From Paenibacillus terricola (GTDB taxonomy: Bacteria; Bacillota; Bacilli; Paenibacillales; Paenibacillaceae): a stretch of 48,954 nt of DNA. The DNA lies in NCBI RefSeq assembly GCF_014779765.1, contig NZ_JACXZA010000004.1:628543-677496 (forward strand), given 5' to 3'. The notes under the pieces are model-generated. The model did not search any database, had not been told where the DNA came from, and saw only the letters and a list, made by a program, of their open reading frames with translations. The translations under genes were made by a program, and so were the position numbers. This document shows positions 16,616 to 25,024 of this stretch, piece after piece; position 1 is the stretch's first letter, and the number at the start of each line of letters is the position of its first letter.

Positions 16616-18805
16616 ATGGGGATTCAATTTGATGCATCCAAGCAGTTGTTTCATCTGCAGACGAATAAGACAAGCTATGCCTTTGAGCTGATTGAGGGCC
16701 GCTATCCATCGCATGTCTATTGGGGACGCCGCGTACGCGGCAGCCAGTTGCACACGCTGGTCGAACGCCAAGAACGCGCATCGTTCAGTCCAAACCCGGT
16801 ACCGGGCCGCAATGAAATTTCGTTCGATACGATGCCGCATGAATATCCGAGCTATGGCAGCTCTGACTTCCGTACGCCAGCGTTCGAAGCGCAATATGCG
16901 AATGGCACGACCGTATCCGATCTGCGTTACGAATCGCATGAGATTGTCCAAGGCAAGCCGGCGCTTCCGGGTCTGCCGGCTACCTATACGGGATCCGATG
17001 ATGAAGCAGTGACGCTTCACCTGAAGCTGCGCGACAGCTTGACTGGGCTTGTCGTGACGTTGGCTTACTCTGTCTACGAGTCGCTTGATGCGATTACTCG
17101 CTCGGTCTCGTTCGCCAATGAAGGCGGAGAGACGGTACAACTGCGTCGCGCGCTATCAATGAGCGTGGACTTCCAGCACGACGGTTTTGACATGCTTCAA
17201 CTGTCTGGCTCCTGGTCGCGCGAACGTGATGTATTCCGCCGTCCGCTCCGCCCAGGTATGCAGTCCATTGAGAGCCGTCGGGGCTCAAGCAGCCACAACC
17301 AGAATCCGTTCATCGCGCTGCTCGAACACGGTGCGACGGAAGACCATGGCGATGTGTACGGCGTAAGCTTCGTCTACAGCGGCAACTTTCTTGCAGGCGT
17401 CGAAGTCGATCAGTTCCGTACATCGCGTCTGTTTATGGGCATCAATCCGTTTGACTTCGGCTGGCGGCTTGAAGCGGGCGAGACATTCCAGGCGCCTGAA
17501 GTAGTAATGGCTTATTCGCCGGAAGGTCTAGGCGGCATGTCCCGCATTTATCATGAACTGTACCGCACGCGTCTGTGCCGCGGGAATTACCGCGACGAAG
17601 TTCGCCCTGTTCTCGTGAACAACTGGGAAGGGACCTACTTCAACTTCAATGCGGACAAGCTTGAAGCGATCGCGAAGGTTGGCGGCGAGCTTGGCATGGA
17701 GCTGTTCGTGCTCGATGACGGTTGGTTCGGCAAACGTGACAGCGACAACTCGTCGCTGGGCGACTGGTTCGTGGACAAGCGCAAGCTGCCAGGCGGCTTG
17801 GAGGATATTGCGGAACGCATTAATAAGCTGGGCATGCAGTTCGGCTTGTGGTTCGAGCCTGAGATGATCTCGCCGGACAGCGATCTGTACCGGGCTCATC
17901 CAGACTGGTGCCTGCATATGCCAGGCCGTCATCGGACGACGGGGCGTTCGCAGCTCATTCTTGATATGAGCCGTCCGGACGTACAGCAGTATTTGATCGA
18001 TACGATTTCAGGTGTGCTCAGCAGCGCGCCGATTGAATATGTGAAGTGGGACATGAACCGCAATATGTCGGAGATTGGATCTGCTCTCCTGCCAGCTGAA
18101 CGCCAACGCGAGACAGCTCACCGTTACATGCTTGGCCTGTACAATGTGCTGGAGCAGATTACGTCGAAGTTCCCGCATGTGTTGTTCGAGAGCTGCTCCG
18201 GCGGCGGCGGCCGCTTCGATCCGGGCATGCTCTATTACATGCCGCAGACATGGACAAGCGACAATACCGATGCCATCTCCCGTCTGCGCATTCAATACGG
18301 GACAAGCATCGTCTATCCAGTCAGCGCGATGGGCGCACATATCTCCGAGGTGCCGAACCACCAGGTTGGCCGTATCACGTCGCTGGAGACGCGCGGCAAT
18401 GTCGCGATGTCCGGCAACTTTGGCTACGAGCTCGATTTGACGAAGTTCACAGACGAGGAGAAGGCTGTCGTTACGGATCAGATCGCTTTGTATAAAGAGC
18501 TTCGCACGCTAGTGCAGCAAGGTGATTTCCATCGTCTGCTCAGCCCGTTCGAGGGGAACGAAACCTCGTGGATGTTCGTCTCGAAGGATAAGCGCGAAGT
18601 AATGGCCGTGTACGTGCAAGTGCTGAATGAGCCGCATTCGCCGCTTGGCCGCATGAAACTGAGAGGGCTCGATCCTGCACTCAATTACAGACTGCTTGGC
18701 ACAGACCGCGTCTATGGCGGCGACGAGCTCATGTACGCAGGCATTGCGACGCCGCGTTTCCACCACGATTTTGGCAGCGCATTGCTTCGCTTTGTAGCAG
18801 AGTAA
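16616..18805 (+). CDS. Alpha-galactosidase, glycoside hydrolase family 36
   Basis: 729 residues, the usual length for the bacterial GH36 group. It removes terminal alpha-1,6-galactose from raffinose-type sugars and galactomannan fragments in the cytoplasm; no signal peptide is seen. The nucleophile is D479 in YVKWDMNRN, the acid/base is D549 in the WTSDNTDAISR motif, and the substrate-binding FESCSGGGGRFD lies between. AGAGGGAG precedes the ATG by about 9 nt. No sugar transporter or regulator is adjacent, so it is probably a stand-alone unit fed by uptake systems elsewhere. It lies between minJ-like and uvrB, where Bacillus has none, next to a repeat block. Confidence 0.95.
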   Translation: MGIQFDASKQLFHLQTNKTSYAFELIEGRYPSHVYWGRRVRGSQLHTLVERQERASFSPNPVPGRNEISFDTMPHEYPSYGSSDFRTPAFEAQYANGTTVSDLRYESHEIVQGKPALPGLPATYTGSDDEAVTLHLKLRDSLTGLVVTLAYSVYESLDAITRSVSFANEGGETVQLRRALSMSVDFQHDGFDMLQLSGSWSRERDVFRRPLRPGMQSIESRRGSSSHNQNPFIALLEHGATEDHGDVYGVSFVYSGNFLAGVEVDQFRTSRLFMGINPFDFGWRLEAGETFQAPEVVMAYSPEGLGGMSRIYHELYRTRLCRGNYRDEVRPVLVNNWEGTYFNFNADKLEAIAKVGGELGMELFVLDDGWFGKRDSDNSSLGDWFVDKRKLPGGLEDIAERINKLGMQFGLWFEPEMISPDSDLYRAHPDWCLHMPGRHRTTGRSQLILDMSRPDVQQYLIDTISGVLSSAPIEYVKWDMNRNMSEIGSALLPAERQRETAHRYMLGLYNVLEQITSKFPHVLFESCSGGGGRFDPGMLYYMPQTWTSDNTDAISRLRIQYGTSIVYPVSAMGAHISEVPNHQVGRITSLETRGNVAMSGNFGYELDLTKFTDEEKAVVTDQIALYKELRTLVQQGDFHRLLSPFEGNETSWMFVSKDKREVMAVYVQVLNEPHSPLGRMKLRGLDPALNYRLLGTDRVYGGDELMYAGIATPRFHHDFGSALLRFVAE

Positions 18806-18838
18806 AGAACGTTCAAGTATGCACTCAGAACCACAATC

Positions 18839-18881
18839 AACCGCTCTTGTATCGCTCGCTGGCGATGCATGGGCGGTTTTT
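18839..18881 (+). terminator. Terminator after the alpha-galactosidase gene
   Basis: AACCGC pairs with GCGGTT, with an inner ATCGC/GCGAT stem, followed by five T. Confidence 0.8.
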
Positions 18882-18925
18882 GCTGCTTCCGCATTTTGTC
18901 CCCGAATTTGTCACATTGTATATTA

Positions 18926-18955
18926 TTGACATCAACTTGTTTAATGCGATATAGT
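18926..18955 (+). promoter_or_regulatory. Sigma-A promoter of the marR-MMPL operon
   Basis: TTGACA (18926-18931), an 18-nt spacer and TATAGT (18950-18955). The -35 is perfect and the -10 matches five of six bases. The MarR-type operator candidates overlap and follow it. Confidence 0.75.
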
Positions 18956-18999
18956 TCAATAGTGAAACTATTCGATAATAAAACCATTCGACAATCGAA
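18951..18999. promoter_or_regulatory. Candidate MarR operators (autoregulation)
   Basis: Two inverted repeats sit on and after the -10: ATAGTT-9-AACTAT, with a centre AATAGT-GAA-ACTATT (18958-18972), and TTCGA-CAA-TCGAA (18987-18999). Spacing and size suit dimeric MarR proteins, which usually repress their own operon. Binding by the adjacent regulator is inference. Confidence 0.6.
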
Positions 19000-19042
19000 C
19001 AAACTGTTGAAGGGCCTAGCATAACGAAAGGAGAGTGAAAAG

Positions 19043-19513
19043 ATGGACAAAGAACAACTATCCAAGCTTATCGATCGATATCTTGCAAGTTCATTCACGG
19101 TGAACCGCAGACTGAGCGCGATCACGCGCGATCTGCTGCCAGATGAGCTCACATTGGATCAGAGTGCGGCTCTGCGTTATTTGAGAGATAACGGATGCAC
19201 CACTTCGTCGGAGCTTGCGGAAATTTTTTGTGTGGGCAAAAGCTCGATCACAGCCATCATCACCCGGCTGTCCGATAAGAGCCTGATCGAACGAGTTCCT
19301 GACGAGAAGGACCGACGCGTCACTTACCTGAAGGCAACGCCGGAAGGCGAGCGGCTGACGCGCCAGTTCGATAGCAAGCTGGAGGAGATGTTGTGCGAGT
19401 ATCTGTCCCATTTTACCGACCAAGAGGCGTTTGGTTTCATTGAGCTTTACGAGAAGCTTGCTGCCGCTTTGGTGCAAGCGCGGGCGGAGTCGGAATCAGA
19501 GGAAAACAGATAA
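19043..19513 (+). CDS. MarR-family transcriptional regulator
   Basis: 156 residues with a winged helix-turn-helix: recognition region about residues 52-75 (TSSELAEIFCVGKSSITAII) and the wing with the family's DEKDRRVTYLKATPEG. Helical ends should dimerise. GAAAGGAG lies 10 nt before the ATG. It is 20 nt upstream of the MMPL exporter gene and is preceded by palindromes, so the likely role is ligand-released repression of its own operon. The inducer cannot be guessed. Confidence 0.9.
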   Translation: MDKEQLSKLIDRYLASSFTVNRRLSAITRDLLPDELTLDQSAALRYLRDNGCTTSSELAEIFCVGKSSITAIITRLSDKSLIERVPDEKDRRVTYLKATPEGERLTRQFDSKLEEMLCEYLSHFTDQEAFGFIELYEKLAAALVQARAESESEENR

Positions 19514-19533
19514 AGAGAAAGCGAGGATAGGGA

Positions 19534-22500
19534 ATGAGAACAGTATTACGGTTCAAATGGTTGGTGCTTGCGCTGTGGATCGCCGTTGCAGCTGGACTTA
19601 TGTTGACTGCGCCGAACATGGAAGAGCTTGTACGGGATAAAGGCCAGATCAATGTGCCCGACGGTTACTCTTCCTCAGAGGCTTCCAAGCTGCTCAGCAG
19701 TATGGAAGGGCAGGATGGCGAAGGGAAGACAGTCTCGACGCTCGTTGTGTTCCACCGCGAGGGCGGTTTGACGGATGAAGATTTGTCGCAGGCCCAGCTA
19801 GCACTTCAGAAGATGACCGATAACGGAGAGAAGTATGGGGTAACGGAGGTTACGACCCATTTTCAGACAAAGGAGTTAGAAAGTCAGCTCGTCTCGAAAG
19901 ATAAAGCTACGGTTATCGCGCTTGTGAAAGTGAAGGAGGAAGGCCGGCTTCCGAAGGAAATGAGCGATTCGCTTAACGAAGCGCTCTCGGATGTCAAGGT
20001 TGACCACTATTTGACTGGCGGCTGGGTCATTGGTGAGGACGTCGTGCAGAGCTCGCAGGAAGGATTGAAGAAAACCGAGCTTATTACAGTGGGCTTCATT
20101 CTTATTATTCTGTTCCTCGTGTTCCGCTCGGCGATCGCGCCGCTTGTGCCGCTGCTCGCAGTCGGATTCAGTTATTTGACGTCGCAGTCGGTCGTTGCGT
20201 TCTTAGTCAAATATATGGATTTTCCGCTGTCGAACTTCACGCAGATCTTCATGGTTGCGGTATTGTTCGGCATAGGGACGGACTACTGCATTCTGTTGAT
20301 CAGCCGGTATAAAGAAGAGTTGATCCGCCTTGGCGATCGCAATGAGGCGATCATTGAGACGTACCGGACTGCAGGCCGCACGGTATTCTTCTCGGGTATT
20401 GCGGTATTCGTCGGCTTCGCATCGATCGGTTTCTCTACGTTCGTGTTGTACCGTTCGGCTGTCGCGGTGGCAGTTGGTGTAGCGGTTATGCTGATTGCTT
20501 TGTTCACGCTTGTACCGTTCTTCCTCTCGGTATTCGGGAATGCTTTGTTCTGGCCGGCCCGAGGTTCTTTGGAGCATAAGGAGAGCAAGCTATGGGGTGC
20601 GGTGGGCTCGTTCTCATTGAAACGTCCTTTATGGGCGCTTGTTATTCTTCTTGTATTGATCGTACCTGCGCTTACGGCGTACAAAGGCTCGATCTCGTTC
20701 AACTCGCTTGACGAGATCGGTGAGAAATACGACTCGGTCAAAGCGTTTAATCTCGTAGCAGATGGCTTCGGTCCAGGTGAAACGCTGCCGACAACCGTTG
20801 TCATGAAGTCGGATGCGCCGATGGGCGATACGAATGGCTTAGCGGTTGTCGAGCAGGTTAGCCGTGAGCTTGCACAGGTGACGGGAGTCAAGACCGTTCG
20901 GAGCGCAACGCGGCCGACAGGCGAAGCGCCGGAAGGTTTCCTTGTCTCCGACCAGGTCGGGACACTGCAGGACGGCCTAGGTAAAAGCGGAGACGGCCTA
21001 ACGACGATTGGCGATGGGCTGACGGATGCGAGCAAGGCGCTCAGTGATAATGCACCGAAATTGAAAGAAGCTGCAGACGGCGCTGGCAAATTGACGGATG
21101 GGACGTTGGCGCTTAAGTCGGGCGTAAGCGAACTGTCCGCAGGGCTTACGCGCATTCAACAAGGAATGAAGGACGGGTCGGCCGGAGCCAAGGAAATCAA
21201 GGCAGGCCTTGAACAAGTACGTCTGAATGCTGAGAAATTGGCTGATGCAGCGAAGCAGCTTGAGAGCAGCTACAGCAAGCTTGGCGATGGCGTGAAGCAG
21301 CTGCATACGGGGTACAGCAATATCGCTTCCGAGCAGGCGAAATTGGCGTCTGGATTGACAGATGTGGATACCGAGCTTAGCGGTCTTACAGGTCAATATC
21401 CAGAACTTGCGGACGATGCGGCGTATCAAAAAGCGCTCAGCGCCGTTCGCAAGCTGCAGACCGACGCGGATCAGTTAAGCAGCCAGACGAAGCAGTTGAA
21501 TGGTCAGTTGGCTGGTGTATCGCAAGGTCTGGTTTCGGCAAATGCCGGACTGAAGCAGGCCGCGGACGGTCAGCAAGCGCTGGCGCAAGGGCTGCAGTCC
21601 CTGATCGCAGGGATTGCGAAGCTGCAGACTGGGCTGGATCAAGCAGCACACGGGCAGGGCACTGTTATTTCTAAGCTGCCTGAGATGCAGACAGGTCTCG
21701 ACCAACTGGCAGACGGCCAGAAGCAGCTGCAAAGCGGCTTCTCCGATCTGAATGGCCAGCTGACGCAGCTGACCGACGGACTTGATCAGAGCGTTAGCGG
21801 ATTGAAGCAAGTAACCGACGGACTTGGTTCGGCTAAGGGCTACTTGAATGAGCTGTCATCTTCTCCGAACAAAGGGCTGACGGGCTGGTTCATTCCGGAG
21901 CAGGCGGCGCAGGATAAGCAGTTCGAGCAGGCAGTCGATGTCTACATGTCGCCAGATCGCCGTACGGTGAAGTTCGATGTTATTTTTAACGGCAATCCGT
22001 ATGAGTTGGAGACGATGAATCAGATTGAGGAGCTTAAATCGGCTGTCGCTCGTGGTCTGCAAGGAACGCCGTTCGAGTCTGCTCATTATGAAGTGGGCGG
22101 GGTAACGAGCAACAACCACGATTTGAACGGCATCTCCGACGAGGATTATTCCAAAACGATGATGTTCATGCTCATCGGGATCGGCATTGTACTCATTATT
22201 CTGTTCCGCTCCATCGTCATGCCGCTCTATTTGATCGCATCGCTTATGGTTACGTTCTATACAGCAATGGCTGTGACAGAGATCATATTCGTTCGCTGGC
22301 TTGGTCATACAGGCGTTAGCTGGGCGGTGCCGTTCTTCGGCTTCGTAATGCTCGTGGCGCTTGGCATCGACTACAGCATCTTCTTGATGGATCGCTTCAA
22401 AGAGTATCGTCATCTGTCGCCGAATGAGGCGATTCTTGAAGCGATGAAACGGATGGGTACGGTCATCATGTCGGCTGCCGTCATTCTGGGCGGTACATTC

Positions 22501-22767
22501 GCGGCTATGCTGCCTTCGGGCGTCATGTCGCTGCTGCAGATTGCCACAATCGTATTGTGCGGCCTGTTCATGTACGCACTCATTATGCTGCCGCTGTTCA
22601 TTCCGATCATGGTCCGGATGTTCGGCGAGGCGAACTACTGGCCGTTCATGCGCCGTTCGGGTGCGGATGCAGGCAAGTCGGATCGCCCAGGAACGCCGGT
22701 TGATGGTCGCCATGGCGCTCGTCAGGGCGGACATGGCACCGGCCGGGCACAAGATTCAACGGTATAG
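19534..22767 (+). CDS. MMPL/RND-type membrane exporter with long extracellular coiled region
   Basis: 1077 residues. Two MMPL domains each have about six helices (about 1-360 and 780-1050), with GIGTDYCILLISRYKEE in the first and ALGIDYSIFLMDRFKEY in the second; these aspartates are the expected proton-relay residues of the family. The loop before the second domain (about 485-770) is a long run of roughly 7- to 11-residue repeats rich in Gly, Leu, Gln and Ala, like the YhgE/Pip-type helical stalk. The start is an ATG after AGGATAGGGA. The tail is basic and Gly-rich. Related proteins export lipids or toxic compounds; co-transcription with marR suggests an inducible efflux role. Substrate unknown. 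Confidence 0.88.
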   Translation: MRTVLRFKWLVLALWIAVAAGLMLTAPNMEELVRDKGQINVPDGYSSSEASKLLSSMEGQDGEGKTVSTLVVFHREGGLTDEDLSQAQLALQKMTDNGEKYGVTEVTTHFQTKELESQLVSKDKATVIALVKVKEEGRLPKEMSDSLNEALSDVKVDHYLTGGWVIGEDVVQSSQEGLKKTELITVGFILIILFLVFRSAIAPLVPLLAVGFSYLTSQSVVAFLVKYMDFPLSNFTQIFMVAVLFGIGTDYCILLISRYKEELIRLGDRNEAIIETYRTAGRTVFFSGIAVFVGFASIGFSTFVLYRSAVAVAVGVAVMLIALFTLVPFFLSVFGNALFWPARGSLEHKESKLWGAVGSFSLKRPLWALVILLVLIVPALTAYKGSISFNSLDEIGEKYDSVKAFNLVADGFGPGETLPTTVVMKSDAPMGDTNGLAVVEQVSRELAQVTGVKTVRSATRPTGEAPEGFLVSDQVGTLQDGLGKSGDGLTTIGDGLTDASKALSDNAPKLKEAADGAGKLTDGTLALKSGVSELSAGLTRIQQGMKDGSAGAKEIKAGLEQVRLNAEKLADAAKQLESSYSKLGDGVKQLHTGYSNIASEQAKLASGLTDVDTELSGLTGQYPELADDAAYQKALSAVRKLQTDADQLSSQTKQLNGQLAGVSQGLVSANAGLKQAADGQQALAQGLQSLIAGIAKLQTGLDQAAHGQGTVISKLPEMQTGLDQLADGQKQLQSGFSDLNGQLTQLTDGLDQSVSGLKQVTDGLGSAKGYLNELSSSPNKGLTGWFIPEQAAQDKQFEQAVDVYMSPDRRTVKFDVIFNGNPYELETMNQIEELKSAVARGLQGTPFESAHYEVGGVTSNNHDLNGISDEDYSKTMMFMLIGIGIVLIILFRSIVMPLYLIASLMVTFYTAMAVTEIIFVRWLGHTGVSWAVPFFGFVMLVALGIDYSIFLMDRFKEYRHLSPNEAILEAMKRMGTVIMSAAVILGGTFAAMLPSGVMSLLQIATIVLCGLFMYALIMLPLFIPIMVRMFGEANYWPFMRRSGADAGKSDRPGTPVDGRHGARQGGHGTGRAQDSTV

Positions 22768-22794
22768 AAGCAGGAACAGATTCATATAGGTTAG

Positions 22795-22825
22795 AGCGCG
22801 TGCCGATGTGAGGCGCGCGCTTTTT
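22795..22825 (+). terminator. Terminator of the marR-MMPL operon
   Basis: AGCGCGTGCC pairs with GGCGCGCGCT (10 bp, one G-U) around a 7-nt loop, followed by five T. Confidence 0.88.
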
Positions 22826-22862
22826 CTTCTGCATAGGAATCGCTTCCATGCGCATATTCAAA

Positions 22863-22891
22863 TTGCAACCGCATATGGAAAACGATATAAT
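22863..22891 (+). promoter_or_regulatory. Sigma-A promoter of uvrB-uvrA
   Basis: TTGCAA (22863-22868), a 17-nt spacer and a perfect TATAAT (22886-22891). The leader is about 80 nt. Confidence 0.8.
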
Positions 22892-22896
22892 GAATG

Positions 22897-22910
22897 GGAA
22901 CACACATTCG
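22897..22910. promoter_or_regulatory. Possible LexA (SOS) box at the uvrB start site
   Basis: GGAACACACATTCG resembles the Gram-positive LexA consensus CGAAC-N4-GTTCG, with two mismatches. It sits at about +1, a position that would block transcription, and uvrBA is a usual SOS target. The match alone is weak. Confidence 0.45.
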
Positions 22911-22980
22911 AGTCCATTCGCACATCGTGCGATTCCATACAACATAGCAAAGTGAAATAGCAGGGAGGTGACCGATACGC

Positions 22981-24984
22981 ATGGAGTTTGCAGAACGATT
23001 GAATAAACCCTTCAAGCTGATGTCGGGCTATACACCACAGGGCGATCAGCCGGAGGCCATTCGTCAACTGGTGGAGGGCGTAGCGGACGGCGAGCGATAT
23101 CAGACATTGCTTGGTGCGACCGGTACAGGTAAGACATTTACGATTGCCAACGCGATAGCGAAGCTGAATCGGCCGACGCTCGTCATTGCGCACAACAAGA
23201 CGCTGGCTGCACAGCTGTGCAGCGAGTTTCAAGAGTTTTTCCCGGAGAATGCCGTATCGTATTTCGTCAGCTACTACGATTACTTCCAACCGGAAGCGTA
23301 CATTCCGTCGACGGATACGTATATCGAGAAGGATTCGAGCATTAACGATGAGATCGACAAGCTGCGCCACTCTGCGACAAGCTCGCTGTTCGAACGGCGC
23401 GACGTTATTATCGTAGCCAGCGTGTCCTGCATCTACGGCCTCGGTTCGCCTTCCGAGTACGGCAGCCTAGTGCTGTCGCTGCGCGTCGGCATGGAGAAGT
23501 CGCGTGATGCCATACTTCATAAGCTGGTCGATATCCAGTATCAACGCAACGACATTAACTTCATCCGCGGCACGTTCCGCGTCCGCGGCGATGTCGTTGA
23601 GATTTTCCCAGTGGCCAATAATGAGAGGGCCATTCGGGTTGAGTTGTTCGGCGACGAGATCGAGCGGATTACGGAGATCGACGTACTGACGGGTGAGATC
23701 GTAGGAACACGCGATCATATCGCGATCTTCCCAGCCTCTCACTTCGTAACGCAAGAAGAGACAATGAAGCGGGCGCTTGTCAACATCGAGAGGGAGCTTG
23801 AGGAACGGCTGGAGGAGCTGCGTTCGCAGAACAAGCTGCTTGAAGCGCAGCGGCTGGAGCAGCGGACTCGCTACGACATCGAGATGATGCAGGAGATGGG
23901 CTTCTGTTCCGGCATCGAGAACTACTCGGGACCGCTCACCTTCCGCGAACGCGGCGCAACGCCGTATACGCTGATGGATTATTTTCCCGATGATATGTTA
24001 ATCGTTATTGATGAGTCTCATGTGACGCTTCCACAGATTCGCGCCATGTACAACGGTGACCGCGCGCGCAAGGAAGTGCTCGTTGATCACGGCTTCCGAC
24101 TGCCATCGGCGTTGGACAATCGACCGCTTCGGTTCGAGGAATTCGAGGAGAAGGCTGGTCAGATGATTTATGTCTCGGCAACGCCTGGCCCTTATGAGCT
24201 TGAGCATTGTCCGGTGATGGTGCAGCAGATTATCCGTCCGACAGGCCTTATTGACCCCGTTATCGAAGTGCGTCCGACGAAGGGACAGATTGACGATCTG
24301 CTCGGCGAGATTCGGGATCGGATCGCGAAGGATGAACGTGTGCTCGTCACGACGCTGACGAAGAAGATGGCGGAAGATCTGACCGATTATTTCAAGGAAG
24401 TCGGCATTAAAGTACGTTATATGCACTCGGATATTAAGACGTTGGAACGGATGCAGATTTTGCGTGATTTGCGCTTAGGGGCATTCCATGTACTTGTCGG
24501 CATCAACCTGTTGCGGGAAGGATTGGACCTTCCGGAAGTTACGTTGGTTTCGATCCTTGACGCGGATAAGGAAGGCTTCCTGCGATCAGAGCGTTCGCTC
24601 ATTCAGACGATCGGCCGGGCAGCACGTAATGCGGACGGCCGCGTCATTATGTATGCGGATAAGATAACCGACTCCATGGATAAAGCCATCAAGGAGACGG
24701 AGCGCCGTCGTACGATACAAGTTGCTTACAACGAGGAACACGGCATTACGCCGCAGACGATACGCAAGAAGATCCACGATGTTATTGAAGCGACGAAGGT
24801 CGCGGAGCAGAAGTCGGATTACCTCGCTGGCACAGGCGCCGGCGGCAAGCTGTCGAAGAAGGAACGCCAATCGGTTATTCAGCGCCTAGAAGCCGAGATG
24901 AAAGATGCGGCGAAGAATCTCCAGTTCGAGCGTGCGGCTGAGCTGCGCGATGCGCTGCTGGAGCTGCGTGCGGAAGGCGATTGA
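22981..24984 (+). CDS. uvrB: Excinuclease ABC subunit B
   Basis: A 667-residue nucleotide excision repair helicase that receives damage from UvrA and recruits UvrC. Walker A is GATGTGKT (45-52). The beta-hairpin region [12 protein letters not shown] is near residue 95, the DESH box ([13 protein letters not shown]) is near 340, and helicase motif VI is QTIGRAARN. The C-terminal UVR domain that contacts UvrC is at about 627-662. The start follows GGGAGGTGA. It is co-transcribed with uvrA, 40 nt downstream. Confidence 0.98.
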   Translation: MEFAERLNKPFKLMSGYTPQGDQPEAIRQLVEGVADGERYQTLLGATGTGKTFTIANAIAKLNRPTLVIAHNKTLAAQLCSEFQEFFPENAVSYFVSYYDYFQPEAYIPSTDTYIEKDSSINDEIDKLRHSATSSLFERRDVIIVASVSCIYGLGSPSEYGSLVLSLRVGMEKSRDAILHKLVDIQYQRNDINFIRGTFRVRGDVVEIFPVANNERAIRVELFGDEIERITEIDVLTGEIVGTRDHIAIFPASHFVTQEETMKRALVNIERELEERLEELRSQNKLLEAQRLEQRTRYDIEMMQEMGFCSGIENYSGPLTFRERGATPYTLMDYFPDDMLIVIDESHVTLPQIRAMYNGDRARKEVLVDHGFRLPSALDNRPLRFEEFEEKAGQMIYVSATPGPYELEHCPVMVQQIIRPTGLIDPVIEVRPTKGQIDDLLGEIRDRIAKDERVLVTTLTKKMAEDLTDYFKEVGIKVRYMHSDIKTLERMQILRDLRLGAFHVLVGINLLREGLDLPEVTLVSILDADKEGFLRSERSLIQTIGRAARNADGRVIMYADKITDSMDKAIKETERRRTIQVAYNEEHGITPQTIRKKIHDVIEATKVAEQKSDYLAGTGAGGKLSKKERQSVIQRLEAEMKDAAKNLQFERAAELRDALLELRAEGD

Positions 24985-25024
24985 TGGACGGTTATCTAGA
25001 GGGGAATAGAAGGGTGGAACAGCA

